The position numbers and the translations under genes are program-made. The notes beneath the pieces were generated by a model. It was given only the letters and a program-made list of their open reading frames with translations. It was not told where the DNA came from and did not search any database. A stretch of 64,000 bases of DNA from Fibrobacter sp. UBA7003 (GTDB lineage: Bacteria > Fibrobacterota > Fibrobacteria > Fibrobacterales > Fibrobacteraceae): contig DJXN01000010.1 in the NCBI GenBank assembly GCA_002449765.1, positions 119,806-183,805 of the forward strand, given 5' to 3'. This document shows, one piece after another, positions 16,886 to 30,951 of this stretch; position 1 is the stretch's first letter; the number at the start of each line of letters is the position of its first letter.

Positions 16886-18382
16886 ATGTCGTTTTCAATT
16901 AAGGGATTTCCCTCTTTTGCAGGTTTTGTCGCGTTTTTGGGCACCCTCGCCAGTGCGGCAACGATTAACGTAGATATCGGCAAGGAATACCAGCGCATCA
17001 GCGGCTTTGGGGCGGCCTCGGCATGGGCCGGTTCCATCACCGACAAGAATGCCGCCTTTCTTTGGGACTCCACCAGTGGCGCCGGGCTTACGCTGCACCG
17101 CATCCGTATCGCCCCGGACGGCACCACATCTGAAACGAGTATCGCAAAAAAGGCGAGTGAATACGGCGTCAAAGTCTGGGCAGCCCCGTGGACATCTAGA
17201 TACACCATAAATTACGACGGTGGCAAAAAGCACCTGGATTTCAATCACGCTCAGGACTGGGCCAACACCATCTTGAAGTTTACGCAAGACATGCGGAAGG
17301 CTGGCGTTAATCTATATGCAATTTCGTCGCAAAACGAGCCCGACGGCACCGGCGACAACCACTACGAACCCGATGAATTGGCGCGTTGGGTCGGCGACTA
17401 CCTTGGCCCCACCCTCGATACCACGGGCATCAAAATCATTGGCACCGAAGCTATTAACTGGTACGGATTCCCCAATTACAAAAAAGCCTTCTTCAACAAT
17501 CCCGCCGCCCTGAAATACACCGATATTTTTGGGACGCACGAATACGGCGGAGACCCGGCTGCTTACCCCGAAATCCACGAAGCCGGCAAGGAATTCTGGG
17601 AAACCGAAGTCTATGATCTTGGAAGTAACAAGGAAGATGTGGGCATGGGAAGTGCTCTCCGCGTTGCAGGCGTAATCCATGACGCCTTGACTATTGCGAA
17701 CATGAACGCCTGGCATTTCTGGTGGATTTATTCCTGCAGCGAAGCCAGTTGCGGCAACGGAGCCCTCTGGCCGCAAGGACAAGGCAACCCCGACAATGTG
17801 GAGCCTACCAAGCGACTCTGGGTCATGGGGAACTTCAGCCGTTTCGCGCGACCCGGCTCTTGGAGAATCGACGCTACCAAGAATCCCGAAAGAGATGTAA
17901 AGGTCACCGCCTACCGCGACTCCCTCAAGACGAAAATCGCAGTCGTCATTCTCAATTCCAAGAACGAGGAGTTCAAGGCGGACTTTGACTTCGGAAACAC
18001 GAAAATTGGAAGCTTCAAGCCCTACGTCACCGATGACAATAACAACCTCAAAGAAGGAAGCGAAGTCAAAGTCGATGGTACAAAGTGCAGTTTCAGTGTT
18101 CCGGCCCGCAGTGCAACGACCATCGAATTCGTTCTGTGGCAAGAGCCAAAGGTTGAACCGCCTTCAGACTCTACCGATGCAATTGCCTTCGGGACGCATG
18201 TTGCGCCCCAAAGCCTTCAAAGTACATATAAAGTATTTAGCCCGCTCGGCGCGTTCATCGGCGAATTCCAAGCCGGACATATCGGCGATCTCCGCAATGC
18301 CATGACAAACGCAGGCTTAAGCCGCGGTGTGTACATGGTCAAATGCGGCAATGCGAAAACGCAACGTGTGGTTTTGAGATAA
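16886..18382 (+). CDS. Secreted GH30 endoxylanase
   Basis: The 498 aa enzyme is predicted to cut the xylan main chain, most like GH30 subfamily 8. A signal peptide covers residues 1-25. The (beta/alpha)8 barrel has acid/base Glu151 in SSQNEPDGTG and nucleophile Glu241 in FWETEVYD; the short beta-sandwich after it is typical of GH30. The last 50 residues (YKVFSPLGAFIGEF to QRVVLR) form a type-IX-like tail. The start ATG 16886 is preceded by GGGAGG; the ATG at 16874 overlaps that ribosome site and is rejected. It follows the esterase gene by 114 bases, with a possible TATATT box at 16829-16834, so it may have its own promoter. Confidence 0.93.
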   Translation: MSFSIKGFPSFAGFVAFLGTLASAATINVDIGKEYQRISGFGAASAWAGSITDKNAAFLWDSTSGAGLTLHRIRIAPDGTTSETSIAKKASEYGVKVWAAPWTSRYTINYDGGKKHLDFNHAQDWANTILKFTQDMRKAGVNLYAISSQNEPDGTGDNHYEPDELARWVGDYLGPTLDTTGIKIIGTEAINWYGFPNYKKAFFNNPAALKYTDIFGTHEYGGDPAAYPEIHEAGKEFWETEVYDLGSNKEDVGMGSALRVAGVIHDALTIANMNAWHFWWIYSCSEASCGNGALWPQGQGNPDNVEPTKRLWVMGNFSRFARPGSWRIDATKNPERDVKVTAYRDSLKTKIAVVILNSKNEEFKADFDFGNTKIGSFKPYVTDDNNNLKEGSEVKVDGTKCSFSVPARSATTIEFVLWQEPKVEPPSDSTDAIAFGTHVAPQSLQSTYKVFSPLGAFIGEFQAGHIGDLRNAMTNAGLSRGVYMVKCGNAKTQRVVLR

Positions 18383-18389
18383 GTAAAAG

Positions 18390-18415
18390 GTCGCCCTGCA
18401 AGGGACGACTTTTTT
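18390..18415 (+). terminator. Terminator of GH30 gene
   Basis: The stem GTCGCCCT (18390-18397) pairs with AGGGACGAC (18401-18409, one bulged A) and is followed by six T. It sits eight bases after the stop codon. Confidence 0.8.
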
Positions 18416-18456
18416 ATTTCGCTGAGGTGTATGAAAAAGTGGTGAGTCGGTGGACG

Positions 18457-18862
18457 CTATTTGAGTATCGTCATCGCCCATTGAGGAATGTTGTCTGTGT
18501 AGCTTTTAACCAGTTTTCCATCCGACAATCTGAACAAAAGCGAAGCGTCCTGGTCTTCTACCGAATTGTCATAGACATAAAGACGATCCACCGAAGGAAT
18601 TATCTTCTTGCAGTTGAAAATGGATTTCTGGTATCTGGAAATAATCTTGGAAATCGGGACGTCATGACCGCCCTGTATCACTCGCTTTGCAATTCTAGCG
18701 GCATTGATGGACGGGTGTGAGGTCGCGACAAAAAACAAACGGATGAAATAACCTTGCTGTTTCGCACGGCAAACAAAGTCGACTTTTTCATCAGAAGAAA
18801 AAACTGACTCAAAAATAAGACTTTTATGGTTCTTCAAAGATTCTTCACGCCAGGACTTGCAA
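18457..18862 (-). pseudogene. 5'-deleted zeta-toxin-like gene (P-loop missing)
   Basis: The frame encodes the C-terminal part of a zeta/AAA_33-type kinase toxin: LIFESVFSSDEKVDF, RLFFVATSHPSINAARIAKR, then VIQGGHDVPISKI and LYVYDNSVEDQDA, all at family positions. The N-terminal Walker A (GxxGxGKS) and roughly 60-90 residues before it are absent. The homologous frame begins right after the stop of the small gene at 18863, where an intact toxin would have its start codon. A deletion has thus joined the small gene to the middle of the toxin. Any product starting from the in-frame ATG at 18939 would lack the nucleotide-binding loop. Confidence 0.75.
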
Positions 18863-19036
18863 TTAACGGTTGGTCGCGGCTGCTTTTTCAATTTCGTCGA
18901 AAAAACGCTTGGTGGCGTCTGCATTGGCCTTGCGGGCATCTTCGGCAGCTTCCCTCATAATTTGGGCAAGCATTTCATCGGTCGGCTCTTCCAAGTCCGT
19001 CAATCTGTAAGAATCAATGCTTTTTGTCGTTGTCAT
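18863..19036 (-). CDS. Small acidic protein, putative zeta-locus antitoxin
   Basis: The 57 aa product begins MTTTKSIDSYRLTDLEEPTD and is strongly helical and charged (EMLAQIMREAAEDARKANAD). The ATG at 19036 is preceded by AAGGAGCCCCT and, 19 bases further up, by CTATATTAGG, a -10-like box. Small helical proteins directly upstream of zeta-type toxins are usual antitoxin partners. Here the downstream toxin is beheaded, so the gene may be a leftover. It is too short to stand out by length, but start signals and context support it. Confidence 0.65.
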   Translation of the reverse strand: MTTTKSIDSYRLTDLEEPTDEMLAQIMREAAEDARKANADATKRFFDEIEKAAATNR

Positions 19037-19151
19037 AGGGGCTCCTTGATGCCGTAATACTCCTAATATAGTTTTTTAGGGGCAAAAACGCAAGTTTTGA
19101 GCCTTTTCTGCTTAGAAAAGGCTATTATAACAGCTTCCAGGAGGGATTATA

Positions 19152-19281
19152 TGGGCGTTCCCGCACATATATGTGCGGTCGGGCTATATTGCAAGGCGCC
19201 CCGTGCGCACCTGCGGCACGCCCGCGCCGCTCTTGCAACGGCGCCACAGCGCTGCCCCAAGGGGTCACTATCCCTAACGCA
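19152..19281. repeat. GC-rich dispersed mosaic repeat
   Basis: The segment starts GGGCGTTCCCG, contains the perfect 18-bp palindrome CCGCACATATATGTGCGG (19161-19178), then GGGCTATATTGCAAGG, a GC-rich middle and the end CACTATCCCTAACGC. The termini GGCGTT and AACGC are complementary. The plan resembles intergenic repeat elements I have seen in Bacteroidota/Fibrobacterota genomes. No gene is supported within it. Confidence 0.6.
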
Positions 19282-19308
19282 AAATTATTTGTCCGAAAAA
19301 TAAGAAGC

Positions 19309-20385
19309 TTACAACCCTATAGCATCAGGGGGCATATACCTTTCGTCAAGATAACGAACCTCATATTCTTTTCCTAATTTTTTTAAATAGTTCTTAAGTC
19401 TAATGGATCTATCGTGTTCGGGTTCATAAGGCACCTCTTTTCCTAACAGTTCTTCGCTTTTCAGCTGATCTTCTATCCTTTTTCTGAATTGGGCCATGGT
19501 GTTATTAGATTTTTCAAGGGCCTTTTGAAAATCGTATTCGCTTTTATACTGAGATTTGAATTGTTTAATCAACAATTCTACGCGTTCTGAGGATACGGTT
19601 ATTCCCTGTCTTTCGCATTCTTGCTTCACAAGTTCTTGTCCAACCAAATTGTCAACAACGGCATGACGCAGTTGCGTTTTTGTTGCCTTAGTTTGTGGAT
19701 GTTGAGATTGTTGTGCTTCTAAAAGTTCTGCTAATTCTTCAATGTTGTCTGCGTAAATTTTGGTTTGACCGATTGTAATTACAGGTTCTTTTTTGTTTTC
19801 AAGATTATATCTCTTATTTTGAAATTTTCTATTATAGTGACTTTTCTTTAAGTAAAAAGCCCTATAAATATATCTGTCAGCTGTTGTCATATAAGGATGT
19901 GCTTCAAGATGACCTTCTGAGCGCATTTTTGTTTGGGTATTGTCTGTTCCGTAAAAATTTCCATTATATGAACCTACCTGATTATAACGTCCATAGATGT
20001 TGCCTGTGTACCCACCTGATATTTGAGTTGATGTGTTTATCGTATATGACTGTCCCGGCTGATAGGTATAATAAGTTCGCATGACATTTTCTGATCTTTG
20101 GTACTCAGGTCTAACAATGACAGCCGCATCAGCGCCTACTGCCTTACATGCAGAAATCATTTTGTCTACACTATATTCGTTTCCCGTAGAGGTAAAACTA
20201 CTTTCCCCCATAACACTATAGCCTTCATCTGTTAACTTTTGCAATTCGTTAGATGATGAAATAGAACCTAGATACTCGCAAGATTTTTTTCGTTCGTATT
20301 TATTTCCCTGATAAAATTTGTAGTAGGGATTGCTACAAGCCGCAGATAATAAAGCGACTAGGAATAGGCATAGGCTTTTTTTCAT
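19309..20385 (-). CDS. Lipoprotein with SurA-N-like chaperone domain
   Basis: The 358 aa protein has a lipoprotein signal with lipobox SAAC (Cys17 region). Residues 25-110 form a domain with the Cys-containing helix ISACKAVGADAAVIVRPEYQ, followed by a Tyr/Gly/Asn-rich stretch (IYGRYNQVGSYNGNFYG). Residues 210-320 resemble the N-terminal chaperone part of SurA/PpiD: HAVVDNLVGQELVKQECERQ, then ITVSSERVELLI and FRKRIEDQLKSEELL. No parvulin domain follows. It may assist outer-membrane or secreted proteins in the periplasm, by inference. The start at 20385 follows GGAGTTGTT. A structured leader with a terminator (20452-20667) precedes it, so expression is probably attenuated. Confidence 0.78.
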   Translation of the reverse strand: MKKSLCLFLVALLSAACSNPYYKFYQGNKYERKKSCEYLGSISSSNELQKLTDEGYSVMGESSFTSTGNEYSVDKMISACKAVGADAAVIVRPEYQRSENVMRTYYTYQPGQSYTINTSTQISGGYTGNIYGRYNQVGSYNGNFYGTDNTQTKMRSEGHLEAHPYMTTADRYIYRAFYLKKSHYNRKFQNKRYNLENKKEPVITIGQTKIYADNIEELAELLEAQQSQHPQTKATKTQLRHAVVDNLVGQELVKQECERQGITVSSERVELLIKQFKSQYKSEYDFQKALEKSNNTMAQFRKRIEDQLKSEELLGKEVPYEPEHDRSIRLKNYLKKLGKEYEVRYLDERYMPPDAIGL

Positions 20386-20451
20386 AACAACTCCAACGTT
20401 AAAGTCTAAGTCTGTCCTTGCTTTACAAAAACACACCTGTTTGGAGAATGC

Positions 20452-20667
20452 AAAAAGGCGTGAGTCGAAACGTCTATCTACCTGAGGCTCAGCATGCCTG
20501 TTTCCGATAAACGCACGACCCACGCCCCATAAAGGGCACAATGCAACAATCCTAGAATTGCGTCTAGGAATGCACAAAGCGATGCAATAACTAACGCCAT
20601 TGCATGCGTGAGCGTTCGCCTTGTTCTCGGAAACATGAAGTTTGCTGAATTTCAGGTAGAGAACAAG
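20452..20667 (-). promoter_or_regulatory. Structured RNA leader, copy A (terminator/antiterminator)
   Basis: Read on the minus strand: helix P1 CTTGTTCTC (20659-20667) with GAGAACAAG (20620-20628); a block GGCGAACGCTCACG (20607-20620); then an inserted multi-hairpin region; a hairpin CCC-TTTAT-GGG; GAGCCTCAG (20482-20490); and an intrinsic terminator. The terminator stem is GGCGTGGGTCG (20516-20526) with CGACTCACGCC (20457-20467), 11 bp with one G-T, followed by T5. CACGC (20606-20610) can instead pair with GCGTG (20521-20525), inside the terminator 5' arm. The T-run ends 66 nt before the lipoprotein ATG. Copy B at 54116 has the same order with compensatory changes. I do not recognise the RNA family. 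Confidence 0.72.
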
Positions 20668-20899
20668 AGACAAAACTCTTTTCCATAAAAAATAACTTAT
20701 AAACCTAAGGAGTATTAGTGTTTTAGAGGGAAAACATCAAGAAAACGATTGGAAATCGCTTTTTAACGGTTGTTTCTAGAATCGTATTTGGCTTTTTAGG
20801 GATAAAATGTATTTTATTTGATGAAACTCATTATGAATGATTTTTCCTAACGGGCAAAGCCAACCTCGGATCTAAGTGTGAAAATGTTATGGAGACAAA
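20668..20899. other. AT-rich divergent intergenic region
   Basis: This 230-base stretch separates the leader (minus) from the HEPN-like gene (plus). It should hold both promoters. I see no open frame, no clear -35/-10 pair and only a weak repeat of ACGATTGGAAATCG (20745-20758), whose ends CGAT/ATCG are complementary. Confidence 0.5.
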
Positions 20900-22039
20900 A
20901 TGACTCAGGTTTGCAATAAAACATTCAATTCAAGTAATCCTACATATAATGCATGTGTAGGAGAAAATGGCGGTGCATCAATTAGGACATATGCTTCTGG
21001 TTATAAAGAATCCACAGCAATTTTATTAAAAAAAGCTCTTAGAAATAGCGCATATTTGGATATTTTGGTTTATCCGATCGTTTACAACGCCCGCCATTAT
21101 ATTGAGTTATCATTGAAATCGACGATTGAATATCTAGATTTTTTTAACAAAGTTTTGAATCCAAAATTTTGTGCTGAAAAAAATTTGAAAACACATTCAC
21201 TCAAAGAGTTGATGAATAAAATTAAGGTACTAAGTGCTGTTGAACCACGATATAAAGAAGTTGTTGAGTGTGTTGAAGATTTTGTTTCTGATTATTATGA
21301 AATAGATGATTCTGCCGAAACTTTTAGATTCCCTTTATTTCATAATGGAATGAAGAAACATTTAGAAGACCAAGGGTGTATAAATTTGGGGGATTTTGCG
21401 GATCAATTTTCAAAAATGTCAGAACAATTAGATCTGTTAGATACGGTTAATGATTGCTTAAACGAAGAATATCGTGTTGAAACTGTTGCTTGCGGTTTGT
21501 CAAGAGATGTTCTACAACAAATTGCCCAAAAATTGCCGACACTACCTTGGAATCGTGAGTCACTTTTTGATAAAATAGCAGAAGAAATTAAAACGCAATA
21601 CAGTCTATCGGCTAATCAATTTTCAAAAGTAATAGATAAAATAAAGACCCACCGGGAATTTTCCTCATATTTTGGAAAAGAGATTGCTCTTGAGGATCTA
21701 TCTGTAAAAAGACTTCGCTACTTTAGAAAGGTGTATGAGAATTTTCGAAATAATAAATTCCCCTTTACTTCTGAAGAATATACTACAGAAATAAGCAAAT
21801 TATCTAAGAAATTTACATTGAAAGAACTTTCTGCTATTGCTGCGTTGCGTGAAATAGGAAGTTATTGTGGCTATTTAAGCGAAGATTATGATTATGTTAG
21901 AAGTAAACGGCTGAATGAAAGTAAAGATTTGATATTAAGATTTGAACTTTTACAAAACAAAAGAACGTTAGTCTATATTAAAGAAGGCTTGAAAAAGACA
22001 GGGCAACCTACATTGATGCAGGTTTTGGTAGATTGTTAA
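20900..22039 (+). CDS. HEPN-like hypothetical protein, possible defence gene
   Basis: The 379 aa protein has no signal peptide or membrane segment. Near the N-terminus the motif YPIVYNARHYIELSLKSTIE matches the helical R-x(4-5)-[YH]-type motif seen in HEPN-like proteins often found in defence islands, followed by THSLKELMNKI. The C-terminal half is helical, with repeated KLSKKFTLKELSAIAALREI-type segments. It is AT-rich, stands alone and lies next to the zeta-toxin remnant and the leader-controlled lipoprotein. The HEPN assignment rests on this one motif and is tentative; RNase activity would be inference. Confidence 0.6.
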   Translation: MTQVCNKTFNSSNPTYNACVGENGGASIRTYASGYKESTAILLKKALRNSAYLDILVYPIVYNARHYIELSLKSTIEYLDFFNKVLNPKFCAEKNLKTHSLKELMNKIKVLSAVEPRYKEVVECVEDFVSDYYEIDDSAETFRFPLFHNGMKKHLEDQGCINLGDFADQFSKMSEQLDLLDTVNDCLNEEYRVETVACGLSRDVLQQIAQKLPTLPWNRESLFDKIAEEIKTQYSLSANQFSKVIDKIKTHREFSSYFGKEIALEDLSVKRLRYFRKVYENFRNNKFPFTSEEYTTEISKLSKKFTLKELSAIAALREIGSYCGYLSEDYDYVRSKRLNESKDLILRFELLQNKRTLVYIKEGLKKTGQPTLMQVLVDC

Positions 22040-22042
22040 TGC

Positions 22043-22071
22043 AAAAGCACCTAAGAATTTTCCTTAGGTGC
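22043..22071 (-). terminator. Terminator of carA-pyrG-carB operon
   Basis: A 9-bp stem GCACCTAAG (22047-22055) with CTTAGGTGC (22063-22071) has TTTTGC on the minus-strand side. It lies between the convergent carB and the gene at 20900 and may serve both. Confidence 0.65.
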
Positions 22072-22087
22072 ATTGCTAAAAAAGGTG

Positions 22088-22109
22088 ATGCCGGAATGGG
22101 GTCCGGCAT
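22088..22109. repeat. Short palindromic intergenic repeat
   Basis: ATGCCGGA and TCCGGCAT flank a six-base loop and are followed by GACAATC. The GATGCC...GGCATGAC form is one of several GTCAT-ended hairpins in this window (see 28258, 45699, 47545). Confidence 0.5.
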
Positions 22110-22120
22110 GACAATCCGTC

Positions 22121-28201
<6,081 letters not shown>

Positions 28202-28601
28202 AGTTTACTCGCATAAGCAGTGTTAAACTTGTGTATTAAACCAGCCCTTTTTATTGTCATCCCCGCGTAGGCGGGCGGACAGCACTTAACAACTTGTTGT
28301 TTAGTGCGCATGGCCACCAAGGTGGGGATCTCCTTTGTATGAATAAAAATAAAGGCAAAAGCCAGAAGCTTTTGCCAAACGATAAAGACGATTAAAAACG
28401 GGGGTAAGAAAAATCCGATATTCAATATTCCTTTTCATCGGAACCAAAAATTAGCATAATCAAAATACGCTGGTAAGGTATAAAAAGAGAAAATTTTTCG
28501 CGAAATTTGCCCGAAAACGCCAAATCTTTTACATTTTCTTTCCAAAACGCAAAAGTGCATTACAAAAAATGTAAAACACAATAAGGCGGAAGTCGCGCTT
28601 T
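28202..28601. other. Intergenic region with repeat hairpins and lgt terminator
   Basis: No gene is supported. It holds GTCATCCCCGCGTAGGCGGG (28258-28277), a common hairpin repeat type; GCACT-AACAAC/GTTGTT-AGTGC (about 28285-28310); and a 9-bp stem GGCAAAAGC/GCTTTTGCC (28354-28362 with 28368-28376) followed on the minus strand by a T-rich run, a good terminator for the orn-lgt genes. A further inverted repeat TTTTACATTTT/AAAATGTAAAA is at 28527-28537 and 28566-28576, close behind lgt. The carA promoter must lie in 28202-28350, but I could not fix it. Confidence 0.6.
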
Positions 28602-29480
28602 TTAATTGGCTTTTTGTGTGAGCTTCTTTTGCCTATAAATCAAGACAATCAACCACACAAGCCCAGTAATAATCATCAGGCTGCAGAGAGTTTGCCCACG
28701 ACTCATGCCGAACAGGTCGACGCGTCCGAGGTGCGCATCGGGCCTGCGGAAAAACTCGATGAAGAACCGGAACAAGCCGTAGCCCATCAGGTAGAGGCAG
28801 GGCATCTTGTCCTTGAGCAGCGGAATGCGTCTCAGGTTGTAGAGAACCGCAAACAGGATGACTCCTTCGAAAAGCATCTCGTAGAGCTGGCTCGGGTGGT
28901 GCAGAATCGGGTTCGTGACAGGACTGTCGTGTGCAAGCGGGAAATACATGCCGATGCCGCTGGTGGTAACTTCACCGAAAAGTTCACCATTGATGAAGTT
29001 GCCGTAACGGCCCCAGGTGTAGGCGAGGGGGGCCGCCAAAAAGCAAAGGTTCAGGGTTTTCCACACGTCCATCTTGTTACGTTTCATACCAATGACAACA
29101 AAGATCAAGCCGACAATGAGTCCCCCGTGGTAGCTCATGCCTGCAATTCCCGTAAAATGCCAACCGAGGGCGTCGTGAGTCATCGGGATGAGTATTTCGG
29201 TCGGGTTGGCGAGGTAGTAGCCTGGCTTGTAGAAGAAAACGTAGCCGAGGCGCGCCCCGATGAGGATTCCCGCGATTGCCCACATGAACAGGTTGTCGAA
29301 CTGTTCCTTGGTGTATCCGAGGTTTTCCTTCGAGTTGATTTTCCACATGGTTAAGTAGGCGGTGAAGAATGCGAAAATATACATCACGCCGTACCAGTGA
29401 ACCTGAAAATTGAGGAGCGGTATTGTAAATGCGATTCCGTCAAAGTAGGTCGGTATCAAATTCCACCAGGTAGGTTCCAT
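28602..29480 (-). CDS. lgt: Prolipoprotein diacylglyceryl transferase
   Basis: The 292 aa inner-membrane enzyme attaches diacylglycerol to the lipobox cysteine, the first step of lipoprotein maturation. About seven membrane helices are visible. Family motifs are present: HWYGVMYIF, GMSYHGGLIVG with the essential His, GRYGNFINGELFG with the essential Arg/Asn, HPSQLYE and YGLFRFFIEFFRRPD. It lies 42 bases after the PBP gene on the same strand, so orn, PBP and lgt may share a transcript. Many lipoproteins in this window are its potential substrates. Confidence 0.97.
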   Translation of the reverse strand: MEPTWWNLIPTYFDGIAFTIPLLNFQVHWYGVMYIFAFFTAYLTMWKINSKENLGYTKEQFDNLFMWAIAGILIGARLGYVFFYKPGYYLANPTEILIPMTHDALGWHFTGIAGMSYHGGLIVGLIFVVIGMKRNKMDVWKTLNLCFLAAPLAYTWGRYGNFINGELFGEVTTSGIGMYFPLAHDSPVTNPILHHPSQLYEMLFEGVILFAVLYNLRRIPLLKDKMPCLYLMGYGLFRFFIEFFRRPDAHLGRVDLFGMSRGQTLCSLMIITGLVWLIVLIYRQKKLTQKAN

Positions 29481-29522
29481 AAAATCCTCATCTTTTATTT
29501 AAAATCTAGTATAGTAAGCAGG

Positions 29523-30947
29523 TTATTTTTGGGGCCAAAGGTTCTGATGCGCCCAATAATTCATAATCATCGCGGCAACCTGCGTTGCCGGCTGCGAACG
29601 GTAGCCCTGCAGGTCGTGCACCTGCATCACGACCACGACGACGGCCTTGTCCGGGTTTTCCTTCGACTGAGCGAACCCCATGAACCATTCGTAGCGACCG
29701 TGGGGATCTTGGCCATCGAGCGAGCCGGTCTTTCCGCCGATATCGAGAGCCGCAAAATTCTTGCGGGCCATGTTGCGCGTCGAAATCTGTTTCCTGGCGG
29801 TCCCGTTCGTGATGGAGCGAATCATCGCCATGCGCAGCCCGTAGTAGGTTTTTTCGTTAAATTTTTTCACGTCGAGCGCGATACGGCTCTTGGGCGCGTA
29901 GGGGGCGATGTTTTCTGCCCATGGAATTTCGAGCGGTTTCTTGGTAAGGATGGAACGGACCTGTGCGGCCGCAAGGAGTGGGGTGAGGGTTGTCGCTTCC
30001 GTAAAGCCGCAGCTAGCCTCGGCAAGCCCGTATCCCGTGTCGGGCGGTGCGTACGAAGACTTTCCGGGAATCCCGCCGGGGAAGTTCATGTTGTAGCCGA
30101 GGTTCCTGGCCGCTTCGCGGAGGCGCTTTGCACCGATGTCCATGCCAATGAGCGCCAGGGGTGGGTTCGCGGATTTCGCGTAGGCGTCGGCGAGGCTGAT
30201 GGTTGTGCCATGATAGTTTTCGGGGACGCGCAGTTGCCGCTTGTAGAGCGTGTGACTGGCCCCGAGCATCGGGACGGGCGTGTTGAGCGAGTAACGGTTT
30301 GCGTCCATGGCGGCGGCAATGGTAATCGTCTTTGCAAGCGATGCGGCAGGGAAGGTGTTCTTCACGAAAAAATCCGGCTCGTTCTGGACCTTGTAATCCT
30401 TCGTTTCACCCCAGGCGATAATCTCGTTGCTCTTGGGATCTACGACAAGGACGACTCCGTACATGGGCTTGAAACGCCGGAGCATGTTGTCGATTTTCTG
30501 GGCGAGGAACAGGTCCTTCTGCTTCTTGATATGCACTGAATCTACAAGATCGTTTTCGGGTATCGACGTCCCCGCTGTATCGATGGCAGTAGAATTGCTT
30601 GCTTCCGGAGCGGCCTCCGTCGTAGCCCTTGCGTCGCCTATTATCAAAGATTTGGCAGCGGATTCGGTTAATGGATCCTTCACCTTGATTGCTCGGTGCG
30701 CTTCCTTGAGCGAATCGATGATGGAAGAATCCACACGGAGTGTGTCCTTGATCCATTCTTTGGATGTCGCCGTAAGATCATTGCCGTTTACGACGAATCC
30801 TCTCGGTTGCGTCGCCTTTTCGTCGTTCTTGAATATGCACGAGCCAATCAGGGCGCAGGCTGCAACAAAAATGGCGATAGCGATGCAACGGTTTCGTAAT
30901 CTTTTCTTGTAGGGAAGTCGATTCTGGGGGTCGTAGTAATATTTCAT
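29523..30947 (-). CDS. Penicillin-binding protein, transpeptidase domain only
   Basis: The 474 aa protein has one N-terminal membrane anchor (about 20-38), a spacer of low conservation (about 40-150) and a transpeptidase domain (about 155-470). Catalytic motifs are Ser203-x-x-Lys206 (AASLAK), Ser259-x-Asn261 (KSANP) and Lys406-Thr-Gly (GGKTGS). It lacks a glycosyltransferase domain and a clear PBP-dimer domain, so it is a short class B-like or FtsI-related enzyme for peptidoglycan cross-linking. A beta-lactamase-like role is less likely given the anchor and spacer. It starts four bases after orn ends. Confidence 0.88.
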   Translation of the reverse strand: MKYYYDPQNRLPYKKRLRNRCIAIAIFVAACALIGSCIFKNDEKATQPRGFVVNGNDLTATSKEWIKDTLRVDSSIIDSLKEAHRAIKVKDPLTESAAKSLIIGDARATTEAAPEASNSTAIDTAGTSIPENDLVDSVHIKKQKDLFLAQKIDNMLRRFKPMYGVVLVVDPKSNEIIAWGETKDYKVQNEPDFFVKNTFPAASLAKTITIAAAMDANRYSLNTPVPMLGASHTLYKRQLRVPENYHGTTISLADAYAKSANPPLALIGMDIGAKRLREAARNLGYNMNFPGGIPGKSSYAPPDTGYGLAEASCGFTEATTLTPLLAAAQVRSILTKKPLEIPWAENIAPYAPKSRIALDVKKFNEKTYYGLRMAMIRSITNGTARKQISTRNMARKNFAALDIGGKTGSLDGQDPHGRYEWFMGFAQSKENPDKAVVVVVMQVHDLQGYRSQPATQVAAMIMNYWAHQNLWPQK

Positions 30948-30951
30948 CGAT

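Noticed and set aside
19309..20673. Longer N-terminus of the SurA-like lipoprotein reaching 20673
   Set aside because: The added part would translate the structured leader and lacks a signal peptide; the lipoprotein signal begins at 20385.
28202..28350. Pyrimidine attenuator before carA
   Set aside because: Hairpins are present but belong to dispersed repeats; no T-run terminator oriented toward carA and no PyrR-type loop was found.
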